A DNA stretch of 64,000 nucleotides from Leptoclinus maculatus. Lineage: Eukaryota > Chordata > Actinopteri > Perciformes > Stichaeidae. Of the stretch, positions 11,588 to 21,996 are shown in pieces; positions within the stretch are counted from its first letter, which is position 1; the number at the start of each line of letters is the position of its first letter. A program made the translations under genes and the position numbers. A model generated the notes under the pieces. That model worked only from the letters and a program-made list of their open reading frames with translations. It was not told where the DNA came from and did no database searches. The stretch covers positions 101,001 through 165,000 of the forward strand of contig JAVDOI010000179.1 of NCBI GenBank assembly GCA_032191485.1, read 5' to 3'.

Positions 11588-11849
11588 TGTGTGTGTGTGT
11601 GTGTGTGTGTGGGGGTGGGGGTGTGTATGGGGCTGTTTTCCATCTGATGAATGGACATAATCTAGTGTTTCCCATCAATTTCCTATGGCGGTCACTTTTG
11701 ACCGGGAACACCATGGGTGTTACAAAGTTCACTAAACCACTACAAATTCAATGAAAGTGGTGATCAGCAACCTGATATGTTCAAATGCCTAGTGTGGAGG
11801 ATATCATGAGGCCTTGAGGTAATCAGATGTAAAACACAATATTTATGAT

Positions 11850-11902
11850 TGATTAAAGTTGTAAATCGGTCAGATTTGACCCGAACACGACAGGAGGGTT
11901 AA
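11850..11902. mobile_element. piggyBac-like terminus
   Basis: The sequence GGTCAGATTTGACCCGAACA followed by CGACAGGAGGGTTAA ends in TTAA at 11899-11902. The inverse, TTAACCCTCCTGTCGTGTT, resembles the ends of fish piggyBac MITEs as I remember them. The other end was not located. Confidence 0.45.
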
Positions 11903-11930
11903 GTCTGCTCTGTCCTTCGCTAGCCTCATC

Positions 11931-12195
11931 TGTTTTTCTAAAGTCATACTGCATTTTAAAGCTCAGATTCACACCTTCTAACAGAGTCCAAGAGTGTGCA
12001 TGTGGCAGCTTGTCTTGGCTTTCAGCATCAGATTGAGTTACTGTAACATTTCCCTTCTGCCAGTCCAAAAATCGTCGGTAAGTGACCGTCCAATCAAATG
12101 CTGAAAGCCAACACAAGCTGCAACATAAACACTCTTAGACTCTGTTAGAAGGTTTGAATCTGAGCTTTAAAATGCAGTATGACTTTAGAAAAACA
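11931..12195. repeat. Long inverted repeat: two 98-nt arms, 69-nt loop
   Basis: The left arm 11931-12028 and right arm 12098-12195 are reverse complements with 6 mismatches by eye (92/98). No indels were needed. RNA from either strand would fold into a nearly perfect 98-bp hairpin. It may be a foldback transposon or an inverted duplication. It is not protein coding, and the open frame across it is fortuitous. Confidence 0.85.
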
Positions 12196-12210
12196 TCTTG
12201 ATTCGTTCAT

Positions 12211-12954
12211 GTGAAACACTTTGAAAAAAAAAAAAAAACTTCATCCACCTCACCAAAACCACCATGCTGCTCCGAGGTAAGCAACATACTCATGTCCATT
12301 GAAAATAAACTTTCCGGCTTTGACTCCAGACTTTCGCTCATTGAAGTCTTACACCGGGAATTCCAGGCTCTGCGCCACAGCCTGGAGTTCAGTCAGAACC
12401 AAATCGACACACTCACTCAGGACAACAAGTCACTACAACATTCTGTCAACACGATAACCACCCAGCTCACCTCTGTTACCGCCGACAACAAAGCTCTGAA
12501 AGAAACCATCCTGGATCTACAAGCACGCAGTATGAGAGACAATCTAGTTTCCCCCGGCATTACCGAACAAACCACAGAAGACCCCGAAAAATCAATCAAA
12601 GAATTCATGTCCATACAGCTCAAACTACCCGCAGAGACCGTCAACAACATCACATTCCACCGCGTACACCGTCTGGGACCGAGGAACAACAATAACCGAC
12701 CACGGACAATCATCGCGAAATTTGAACACTACAAACAAAAAGAACAGTTCAGACAACAAGGCAGGCAGCTCAAAGGAACGCACTATGGACTCAACGATCA
12801 ATATCCAAAAGAAATCATGCAGCGACGCAAAGTTCCGTTTCCAATCCGTAAACACATGATGAAAGAAGGAAAGGAAGCAATAATATCACTGGACAAACGA
12901 TACATAGATGGACAATTGTACCGCGATAAGGACATAACCCCATGGCTCTTCTAG
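12211..12954 (+). pseudogene. L1-type LINE ORF1 protein remnant
   Basis: A 247-codon open frame begins in a lysine-rich stretch encoded by an A-run. It then has a coiled-coil-like segment (IENKLSGFDSRLSLIE, heptad-rich, residues about 30-110) and the RNA-binding core marked by RSMRDNLVSPGI, where L1 ORF1 proteins usually read RRDNLIFxGI, then VHRLGPRNNNNRPRTIIAKF. L1 ORF1p coats its RNA as a trimeric chaperone. No ORF2 follows; the frame runs into a CTCTCG microsatellite at 12958. This is therefore a truncated copy with a surprisingly intact ORF1. Confidence 0.82.
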
Positions 12955-12957
12955 ACC

Positions 12958-13133
12958 TTGCTCTCGCTCTCGCTCTCTCGCTCTCGCTCTCTCGCTCTCT
13001 CGCTCTCTCGCTCTCGCGCTCTCGCTCTCGCTCTCTCGCTCTCGCGCTCTCTCGCTCTCGCTCTCTCGCTCTCGCGCTCTCTCTCTCGCTCTCTCGCTCT
13101 CTCTCTCTCTCTCTCGCTCTCTCTCTCTCTCTC
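12958..13133. repeat. (CTCTCG)n-type pyrimidine microsatellite
   Basis: Imperfect CTCTCG and CTCGCT units occur over about 175 bp, degrading to (CT)n at the right. The Leu/Ser/Arg open frames across it are artefacts. Confidence 0.93.
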
Positions 13134-13408
13134 CCATCCCTACAGCTCCGCATAAATACACATCCACACATGAAAACCCCCCTCCGTAGTTTAGGTATGC
13201 CCCTTCTCTTTTCTCTGCATTGCACTGTTTCGATTATTATACTAGTATATAGTATTGCACCTACGTCTCACTGTACCAGACACACACTCCTTTGTATTTT
13301 TGTTTTGTGTATTGTTTTACTTACTTTGTTGTGTTCATGTTCTTATATGTGTTTGTCTCTCCCTGACTCAGTGTCTGCAGGTCCTGCTGTGTCATTTACA
13401 CACTCACT

Positions 13409-13699
13409 CACTATCTCACACGCACACACGCACATGCACACACACATGCACACACGCACGTGCACGCGCGCGCACACACACACACACACGCGCACATGCA
13501 CACACATGCACACACGCACGCACACACACACACACACACGCACACACACACACGCGCACATGCACACACACACACGCATGCACACACATGCACACACACG
13601 CACGCACACACACGCACACGCACACACACACACGCGCACATGCACACACACACACGCATGCACACACATGCACACACACGCACGCACACACACACACAA
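13409..13699. repeat. (CA)n repeat with interspersed CG steps
   Basis: CACACA tracts are broken by ACGC, ACATGC and GCGCGC steps. Blocks of about 70 bp recur internally (for example 13553-13580 and 13633-13660). Alternating purine-pyrimidine sequence with CG steps is the classic Z-DNA-forming composition. Open frames here are repeat translations. Confidence 0.93.
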
Positions 13700-13715
13700 G
13701 AAATAGAGATTACGT

Positions 13716-14012
13716 GTGCTACTGATTGAACTCAGGGAAAACGAAAACTTTCTGGCGAATATGCAGCATCTCCTCTCCACGACCCCACACCTGACTGAAG
13801 TTCACAGCCAAAATACAAACAAGATCAGAGAGAAGAAACAGTTCTTAAAGCATTGTTTACGAATGGGGAATGCAGTCAGAGGCTATAAGGTGCTGCAGAT
13901 GACCGTACCCCCAGACAACTGGAAATGGATGGATGAGCTTGACCTGCGTGCCTCCATCGGGCTGCTGATCTTAGCAGGTGTGCAGAGGTTTCCGAGGCGA
14001 GGCTGCATCTAG
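13716..14012 (+). pseudogene. piggyBac transposase fragment (PGBD-like)
   Basis: The 98-codon frame includes VPPDNWKWMDELDLRASIGL followed by LILAGV. This resembles the start of the PiggyBac transposase domain (ELxAFIGLLxLAGVYRS). It breaks off right after LAGV, where the sequence passes into the hAT element end at about 14020. The upstream residues (MQHLLSTTPHLTEVHSQNTN) are not recognisable. Only about a tenth of a transposase remains. Confidence 0.55.
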
Positions 14013-14163
14013 TCTCAGAAAAAGTAACTAGTTACAAGTTACTAGTTACTTCTGAAAATTGTAACTAGATTACTTTACTAGTTACTGCATTTGAAAAGTA
14101 ACTTCACTACGAGTTACTTTACTTTCCATTTTTTTAAGCAAATGTCCAAATTTACCGCAAAGA

Positions 14164-14678
14164 TACACGGACAAACATCACGGACAAACGTCACACATCA
14201 CGGACAAACGTCACGGACAAACGTCACGGACAAACGTCACGGACAACCGTCACGGACAAACGTCACGGACAAACGTCACGGACAAACGTCACGGACAAAC
14301 GTCACGGACGAACGTCACGGACAAACGTCACGGACAAACGTCACGGACAAACGTCACGGACAAACGTCACGGACAACCGTCACGGACAACCGTCACGGAC
14401 AAACGTCACGGACAAACACGTCACGGACAAACGTCACGGACAAACGTCACGGACAAACGTCACGGACAAACGTCACGGACAAACGTCACGGACGAACGTC
14501 ACGGACAAACGTCACGGACAAACGTCACGGACAAACGTCACGGACAAACGTCACGGACAACCGTCACGGACAACCGTCACGGACAAACGTCACGGACAAA
14601 CACGTCACGGACAAACGTCACGGACAAACGTCACGGACAAACGTCACGGACAAACGTCACGGACAAACGTCACGGCCC
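14164..14678. repeat. 13-bp tandem repeat (ACAAACGTCACGG)n with 184-bp higher-order period
   Basis: Roughly 39 units of 13 bp lie in the 3' part of the hAT element. Variant units mark a higher-order repeat. ACGAACG units at 14308 and 14492, paired ACAACCG units at 14373 and 14557, and the 15-bp ACAAACACG units at 14412 and 14596 are each 184 bp apart (13 units of 13 plus one of 15). The minus strand carries TGACGT in nearly every unit. The Thr/Asn/His-rich open frame is an artefact. Confidence 0.92.
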
Positions 14679-14699
14679 TTTCATCACTTTATTTTCAAT

Positions 14700-15117
14700 A
14701 AAGGGCATCTCTTAGCCTTTCCACATAGTGTATTGTAATTGTAAACATATAAAAGTCAGCCATTCACTTGAACGAACATTAACCCTGTCCACACTGTCTG
14801 ACCAAAGAAATCCACAAACAGGATACAAGAGGCTATGTATGGTGGAGACATTCAGGTGGGTCAATCAGCAGTAACACATTAAAAACAGGCTTTTGGAAAC
14901 ATGAGACCCCACTAAACCAAATGGGGGCCTACTCCTGAGAACAAAACCAGCTTGTTATAGGAATCATTGTAGTGGTTTAAGAAAAATAGAAAAATAAATG
15001 GCACTTAACCCAAACAATAGAAACAGAAAATGCAATTAAATAAACAGAAAATCCACTTCATCATTGCCTAAATAAACAGAAAGTGCACTTTATCCCATGA
15101 AGTTCATAATTTTTCTC
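14700..15117. other. hAT 3' untranslated region, nothing else seen
   Basis: AT-rich sequence lies between the satellite and the end of the transposase relic. It is likely the 3' UTR of the transposon on the minus strand. Confidence 0.4.
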
Positions 15118-17280
15118 TATTCTTCAAAATAGCGATTGTATCGCATGAGTAAAAGTCTCTCGACTCTTTTATCCGACAGCCTGTTCCTCCTTGGGGTCAG
15201 AACAATACTGCCCAGGCTGAAAAGCCTTTCGACAGGTGCACTTGATGGTATTGGAGTGTTGTATTGCTTTGCAATATCCATAATCCTAGGGAACCTGGAG
15301 AGAACCTCCAGTTGGATCCGGGCATTTTTAAGTACTCCATGACTTCTGTTTCTGCCGTGTAGTAAAACTCCTCTTCAAAATCAAAAAAGTCAGTGTGACT
15401 GGAGGTGGTTGGGCTCTGAACTGCTGGTCCAATCTGTGGCTCATCAGGAATCCGGGCACGACACTTTTAACAGCATCTCTTCTCTTCTCATCTTTGAGCC
15501 AGCGGACCTTGAATTTGGGCATTGTGGCAGCAGCCATGAGAGCATCCTTCCTGTCCAAGACGGATGAAAATCTGTCTTTGATCGCCTGTGATATGAAACA
15601 GTATAGGCTACATTAGACAAACATATAGGCTACAGTTCAATAAAGGGAACAGCAACCCACATACACAGCTCTGCTGCTCATCCCACAAATGCATGTTCCT
15701 TACAAATGTGGCACCATTTAAAAGGGAAATAAACAGGCTTTCCAACGCTATAAGATTTATTGCCAAGAAGCATTGTTACAACAAAGAAATAATCTACCAA
15801 ACACAAATGTCCTTACTTTTTGTGCTAAGTTTAAATGCTATACACTGTAGACTATTATGTTGGGGGTATTCATTTTATTATTCAATATGTATTTACCTGT
15901 ACAATAGCTCCAGGCATGCCAGCTGTCATCTGAGAAAGGCCTTCCTTCAACGCAAGCAACTTCAACATCAGAATTTCCAAGGTTGGCAGGAGGGTGCCAT
16001 AGTAGCAATCATCATCACCTTGTAGTATATCTAATGCAGCAGCAAGAGGTTTTGACACTGTACAATATTCCTTCAGGAACCGATACTCTCGCTCAGTGAT
16101 GCATCTATCACCCAGTCTAGTTTAAATCTCTGATTGGGATCTCTATGATGAGGGACAGGGCGTCATGAGTCGAGTTCCAGCGTGTAGCAGTGGGCATGAT
16201 GAGCTTTCTTTTGATCACATCCTCAACCTGGTCTGAAGCCACAGTAGAGCGACTAGTTTTTGTCCAGAGAGCTGTGCACTTGGCGAGAGCACTTCTGTAA
16301 ACTGCTTTACAGTCATTGTTACTTGTCAGCCATCTCTCAAGGTCATTTTTGGAGATCAGGTTCAGTGTATGCGATGCACAGCGCAAGTGAGGCGGCAATG
16401 AAAATGCCGCGTCTGATTCTGTAGAGTACTTCAGAAACATCAGTAAAAGTGACTTCCTCCTCATCATCGGATAGCTCGTCAGAGTCAGACCCATCATCAG
16501 GCTTGGATTTAAACATTCTGAAGGCTTTTACAAAATTGCTGCCATTATCTGTAACGCATGCTGTGACTTCATGCGATAGTCCATAAACTGAATGAATCTG
16601 TTCCATTTCATTAGCTATGACATCATATGTATGTCTTCCTCTCACTCTCTTACAGGCTAGAGCTGCCTTCTGACGTTTAAAACTAATGTTGTCAATCCAG
16701 TGAGCGGTCATTCCTAAATAACTTTTGTTGTTGGCGGACCAAATATCTGCAGTTGTTGTAACATAATCCAAGGACTCAAACGTTTTTTTCAGATTGGATT
16801 CCATGTCGGAATAACATTGGTCTAGGTATTGGGAACATGTTTTCCTGTCTGACGTTGGCATGTGAGTGCTAGGTATTTTAGCTAGTATTTTTCTAAACCT
16901 TGGCGATTCGATAGTGGACAGGGGAAGCATGTCTTCCACGATGTACCCGGCAACTAGTTTGTTAATTTCCATTTGTGTTACCTTCTGCGCTCCAAGAGCA
17001 AGATGCTGGAGAATCTGAGCTTGTTTAGGCGGGGTCGGTTGGTGATGAGCGTCTTCAACAGGCTAGCGGGATCTTTCGCCACAAGTTTTGAAGTGCTATG
17101 CTGGCCTGTCAAATGCTTCAACAGGTTGCTCATTGAGTTGACAGCAGTTGAAAGACACCTCTCACCTGGACACAGAGTGCATTTTACACTAATATTTTTG
17201 CCCTTTCGAGCAACAAAGTTAAAATAATGAGAATATCGCCACTGGCTGAACCCTCCTGTCTCCGTCTCTGTCTCATCCAT
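15118..17280 (-). pseudogene. hAT transposase with BED zinc finger, frameshifted
   Basis: The minus strand starts near 17280 with a BED-type finger (WRYSHYFNFV, then CTLCPG and LLKHLTGQH). The core follows (LDYVTTTADIWSANNKSYLG, CVTDNGSNFVKAF, acidic DGSDSDELSDDEEE). A frameshift near 16390 leads into LRCASHTLNLI and TRWNSTHDAL, and a second break near 16117 leads into EREYRFLKEYC and LLPTLEILMLKL. A candidate intron (about 15895 to 15586) precedes AIKDRFSSVLDRKD. The C-terminal dimerisation motif APVERLFSLGSIVLTPRRNR follows. Catalytic D (in CVTDNG) and the CxxH-like region (CASH) are visible. At least two lesions make it non-functional. Related to ZBED-type hAT transposases. Confidence 0.85.
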
Positions 17281-17566
17281 TTTCCCGCTTCCCCTGACGC
17301 ACCAGCAGCTACGTCACTCAAATCGGTCTCTGTGGCAACGGTGCCCAGACAAGCACACAGGCAGGAAACATGCACGCACCACTAAAAGAGAACTTTTCGG
17401 ACTGGCAAAAATGTCTTGGGTAACGCAGGAAAGCGCGTTCCTGAGGTCTAGTAAAGTAGTGTAGTTACCAATATTTTGAGAGTAATGCGTTACTTTACTT
17501 CGTTACCTATAATAGTAATATCGTTACTGTAATCCGTTACTTTGTAACTCGTTACCCCCAACACTG

Positions 17567-17873
17567 CTTACCACCTCAAACAAGGGGTAAGTAGTCAGAC
17601 GGCAACAAGAGGAGGAATACGTCTGAAACTCACCACAACACCAGAACAGGGACCAGAAAGGACTGAGGCCAGGACCACAGGTGCCTTTTAAATGCTGGCA
17701 CTAATTGGGGGGAGGAGCCTAGCCTGAGGGCTGCGTTCACAACCCTACACTTTCTCTGAGGAGCGTTCCCCACTACACATGGGACCAACTGTTATAGAGA
17801 ACTCTTGACCTCAGCTGTCGTGTGAGTATGGACAGCACCTGGGGGCGCAGTCCATTATTGGTAAAATATGGTT
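17567..17873. other. No gene seen between two transposons
   Basis: No coding or repeat structure was recognised. Confidence 0.4.
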
Positions 17874-17875
17874 TA

Positions 17876-18730
17876 CCGTATTTTCCGCACTATAAGGCGC
17901 ACTTAAAAGCATTTCATTTTCTCAAAAAACGACAGTGCGCCTTATAATCCGGAGCGCTTTATATATGGATTAATTCTGGTTGTGTTTACTGACCTCGAAG
18001 CGATTTTGTGTGGTACACGGCGCTCTGTCAAAATGTTTTAGTACGACTTTGGTAAACTACAAAGCCGCACCGCTTGCAGCATTACGGCTACCGTAGTCAG
18101 GAGTCTCACCGGTAGTTCTGGACGAGGTGTAAGCATAAGCATGCATAAGTATCATAGCTCGCTGTGTGAGTCACGCAGACTCCACTAACTGTGTGTTTAC
18201 ATGTCTGTAATCATAAAGCTACAGCTGTCTCAGAACGCTGCCGTTAGCAGACGTGCTAACTAACGAGCTAACAAGCTAGGGGTAATCTGCCTCTATCTTT
18301 CAAGACACCTGCCCAGCTGTTCACTTGTTCTCACAACACAACTCAGTTTCTCACTGATGGCCATTATTTATTCTGTGTGTTTACATGTCTGTAATCATAA
18401 AGCTACAGCTGTCTCAGAACGCTGCCGTTAGCAGACGTGCTAACTAACGAGCTAACAAGCTACACTACACGATGTAAACAGTCCGTCCCCCAGATCGTCA
18501 CATGATGAACTGTAAGCTCGTCATAAGCTCGTCATATGCATCACATCTCGCTGTGAGTCTCGTACTATCTCGTGAGAATACGGACACGGAAGTGGAGAAT
18601 CTACAGATTTCTTCAGAGCGCCCGCGCCTTATAGTCTGGTGCGCTTTATATATGAAAAAAGATCGAAAATAGACCATTCATTGACAGTGCGCCTTATAAT
18701 CCAGTGCGCCCTATAGTGCGGAAAATACGG
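17876..18730. mobile_element. TA-flanked MITE with 27-bp terminal inverted repeats
   Basis: The left end CCGTATTTTCCGCACTATA followed by AGGCGCAC and the right end (inverse CCGTATTTTCCGCACTATA followed by GGGCGCAC) differ by one base over about 27. Both are flanked by TA (17874-17875 and 18731-18732), the Tc1/mariner-superfamily target duplication. Additional subterminal inverted copies (GTGCGCCTTATAATCC) occur at both sides. Inside, an 88-bp block is perfectly duplicated (18191-18278 and 18375-18462). There is no transposase. Confidence 0.85.
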
Positions 18731-18899
18731 TAACTTGTTTTAATACCTAACTTCTACACCAGGGCTCCATCTATGTACCAATCTACTTCCTATGTGTTGG
18801 TCCAGTCCCTCCCTCACTACATCCTGTGAATCTGTGTATAAACACTCTCTAAGGAGGCTCTATCCCTTCATGAGCCTTCACCTGTCTCTTCCTTATCCG

Positions 18900-19690
18900 G
18901 TGTACCATCAGATTCCCCATTGTCTGCTTTCAAACGTGACTTGTTTGCATGTTTAACTCTACTGGCTCAGCACCTGGTGCTGCTGAAGTGGAGACATGTT
19001 TCTTCATCAGGTTCAAGGCACATCTTCTGAGGTGTGGATACTTGTGTTCCATCAGTACGTCCCATAACTCTTCATTCATGCCAGGTGTTTCCCTTGATTT
19101 GATCTCAATGTAAATGTGCAGTGAGAGAATCTCTTTCTCAGCAGCAAAGCTGTCCAGGTGGAACACTGATACTATTGAGCTCTCAGTGAAGCTCTTCTGA
19201 TGTTCTCATGTTGCTCCTCATAGATGTCAAGCTGCACAATGTCTTTGTCCTGATGTTTCACTTCTGTCTGCATGTGAGGAACGTTCACAGCGTTAAAGCC
19301 TACTTGACAGCAGTCGTGTCTTTTAAACGTGTTTCCTTCATGATCCTGTTGATGACATGTTCCTCATAATCCTGCAGCTCTAAATCAGCTTCTTGAACAG
19401 TAAAGGGAGATCTGTCACAAACACTGAATCCTAAAGCCACTGGTAGTCCTCTAGCTGTGCATCTTCTGCATGTAATGAAAGATTCAGAAAGTCTCATTGA
19501 ATGTCAACTACAATGTTCCTCTGCTCAGCCATCTTACATCAGTGTGCAGCAGTAGGTCTCTGTGTTCAAAGCCCTTCTCCTCCAAGTGAGTCCAGAATAC
19601 CGTTCTCTGTAGAGTCCTGGTCCCAACACAACTCACAATCTTCAAGGCAACATCCCTCCCTTCTTTCATGTTGAACATCTTCCACCACAA
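18900..19690 (-). pseudogene. Decayed hAT transposase relic (ZBED5/FAM200-like)
   Basis: Minus-strand pieces in order: 19690-19508 with HRDLLLHTDVRWLSRGTL, matching the LHTEVRWLSRGKVL motif of domesticated and active ZBED5-like hAT transposases; 19497-19300 with ELQDYEEHVINRIMKET; and 19166-18930 with ELWDVLMEHKYPHLRRCALN, which resembles the C-terminal YPxLxxxAL dimerisation region. Frames are broken between the pieces, so the relic is inactive. Confidence 0.65.
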
Positions 19691-19747
19691 CGCTGCTGGT
19701 GAATTCTACATGATAATACAGGAAGTAGAGGAAAACTCTCTCTGTTA

Positions 19748-21380
19748 TGTAACGCGCGGTGCCGCCGCACGTTCTTTATGAATAAATGAACAAAGAGAGG
19801 TCTCCTGTTGGAAACGAACAGACGTGAACGAGGATCCCTCAGAAGTGTATGCGCCGACTGAGAGGACCTCGCAGGCGACGGACAGACCCGAACTGCCGCC
19901 GGGGTGACCACGGATCCACGGGGCTCGTGTCCCGATGTCCGGTCGTCCCCCTGTGAGCGCCCCTTAGTGCAGGAAAAGGACTGCGAGAAGGGGGAGAGAT
20001 GCGGAGGACCAGTGCTCTCTCTATATGACTCACTCACCTGGCCTGAGGGAGAATGGCTGAAAAGGAGACAGTTTCGTCCCCTGCACACTCTCCGAAATTA
20101 CCTCAAAAGCCTCCGCTAAGAGAAACCTATACGGGTAGCCAATCTTAGATAATAATACATCACCAACAGAATAGCAACCAGTAGCGCGCTTGCTGTGTTG
20201 TCTTGATCACAAAACATTGAGTTACTGTTTAGTTTAGTATTTTGCTCGAATAGTCGTCGGTTTTAACGTCTTTATTAATTCTGTAAGTTTTAAATATTTG
20301 TATACCCCTGCCCAGAGCCCAACAGATATAAAGCTCTTTTCAAACATTATGAAGCGGGGCTTTCCCCGGTCTTCTCTTAACTATAGAAACGGATGTTAGT
20401 ATATGTAGGTGTGTGTGCAGTAGTTGCATCAGTCGTGTGCCGTGCTGGAAGTCCTTCAACTTTTCGTCCAATTCAAAGTACACCGTTTGGTTCTAATACA
20501 GAGACAAATTATCAATTAAATGACTTAAAGAACAAAATGGAAAAATAATTCAAAAACCCTGAACTCAGTGAGCAAGCTGTTATTTAAAAAGTCCGGAGAT
20601 TCTAAGAAATAAGTTTGAACCCCACGCAGGTAAAGACCTGGTGGACTTCTCCCTAATGCACCCCGATCTTCTAAAACCGAGAATATTTATACTCTAGATC
20701 TACCGGGGGTGTTTTCACTTGGGAGGCCTCACATGGGCTTGGTAACCCCCGTGAGTTTAGTCATACATTGATAGACCTGTTGTTGGTTACCCCAAAGACC
20801 TCTACTGATACTCAGGACATAGGAACACGCCATGCTCACTGGTTAATAATTATACTCTGACCCAGATACCTCCTCGTAAGATTTCAACAGGTTACAGGGA
20901 TAAATGGTAATACATCAAACAATAAAAGATTTTAACACATGATACACCATTGTGCCCAGCGTATGATTAATAACTGAGTATACTCATATATACGTACTCT
21001 TCTGCATTAAAGCGTCCATGTCCTTACGGGACAAGAATACGGACGCGGCTCAAGGCCTTAACAAAAGCCTAAAAGTTAAAGGTGACTTACATAAAAAGTC
21101 AAAAATTAAAAGTGTGTGTGTTAAGGCTAAGCCTAAAAGTGTGTGTGTTAAGGCTAAGCCTAAAGTTAAAGGTAACTTACATAAAAAGTAAAAAATTAAG
21201 TGTGTGTGTGTGAAGGCATGTGCAGTGACGCATGGCCAAGGTGACCTGGCAGACATTAATGCGACAGCAGGCCTCAAGGCCTGTGAGAAGGGTTAGGAAG
21301 GTTCAGGTCCGAGACTGTTACATATTACCTAGACAGTACCTGTCCTTACTTAACCACGAGGTCCCCTGGAAAGTCCCTGC
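19748..21380. repeat. Unclassified dispersed repeat, copy 2 (without the insertion)
   Basis: Same orientation and order as copy 1 at 8413. It starts TGTAACGCGCGGTGCCGCC and ends near GGAAAGTCCCTGC. It lacks the TTAA-bounded 1.33 kb block and the 115-bp segment, and carries small indels. It directly follows the hAT relic. Confidence 0.75.
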
Positions 21381-21996
21381 ACATGAGTGTGTGTGTGTGT
21401 GAGTGTGTGTGTCAGTCTATGTCGTAACTGCACATCCGTGCAGCAGGCGTCGTCTTACAAGAGACACAGAGCCCTATGCCTCTTTCAGTTACTTTTTTGT
21501 TTTACTGTATTTTTCATTCATTGTTTTGCTGAGCAGCAATATGGTGCCGTTAACACCTAATAACCAGGGCCTTCCGTGCAGAAAGAATCCACAATTTCGC
21601 AAATACTCCAGCTCATCTAACAGTTAGCACAACATGATGAACCCAGTAGCACTAATCCGTCTCTGAGCTTCTGTGCACCGTTTTGTAATGCAGCTCCAAA
21701 GTGCTCTACTGTGGTAAGACCACGCTCACATTGTAGACAAGACAGACGCTGTTTGAATCTCAGTGAACATGAAGAGAATCCTCCTCCAGTCTGACTAAAT
21801 ATGTTAACTTTATCATCTTTTGATATTTGTGTTTTGAGCTAACTTAGCCAGCTGGTTATTGATTATTATTATTATAATTATTATTATTGACTTATTGTAT
21901 TATTTAATGAATCTCTGAATTGTTGTTTCATGACATCTTGTTATTTAGTGTCTGGTGTCTTCTCTCTCTCTCTTTCATCTTCTCTCATCTCTCCAG
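21381..21996. other. Upstream flank of the SRCR receptor; first exon not found
   Basis: Contains a short (GT)n, an unassigned stretch (21420-21640) and AT-rich DNA with a polypyrimidine tract leading to the 21996 acceptor. I could not identify a signal-peptide exon. A short hydrophobic frame at 21477 (MPLSVTFLFYCIFHSLFC) stops at once with TGA and has no donor in phase, so it was not called. Confidence 0.35.

Larger units (their letters stand above)
14020..17566 (-). mobile_element. hAT DNA transposon, broken, left end degraded
   Basis: The right terminus at 17566, read on the minus strand, begins CAGTGTTGGGGGTAACGAGT, a typical hAT end, followed by subterminal GTAACG/GTTAC repeats. The left zone (14030-14130) has the matching AAAGTAACTAGTTAC subterminal repeats, but a clean CAGTG terminus is not seen. 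The 8 bases after the right end (CTTACCAC) are not repeated at the left, so no target duplication can be shown. It contains the transposase relic and the 13-bp satellite. Confidence 0.8.

Noticed and set aside
14166..14680. A CRISPR-like look of regular short repeats
   Set aside because: The units are contiguous tandem repeats without unique spacers, in vertebrate DNA inside a transposon.
14091..14738. A 215-codon frame with repeated TNVTDKRHGQTSR
   Set aside because: It is the 13-bp satellite translated. A 39-nt period comes from 3 x 13, not from a protein repeat.
14164..18464. The same 184-bp spacing in the 13-bp satellite and in the duplicated block of the TA-flanked MITE
   Set aside because: The sequences are unrelated and the equal distance appears to be coincidence.
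21477..21534. A hydrophobic 18-codon frame as the signal peptide of the SRCR receptor
   Set aside because: It ends in TGA, has no donor in phase 1 and lies in an unassigned stretch.
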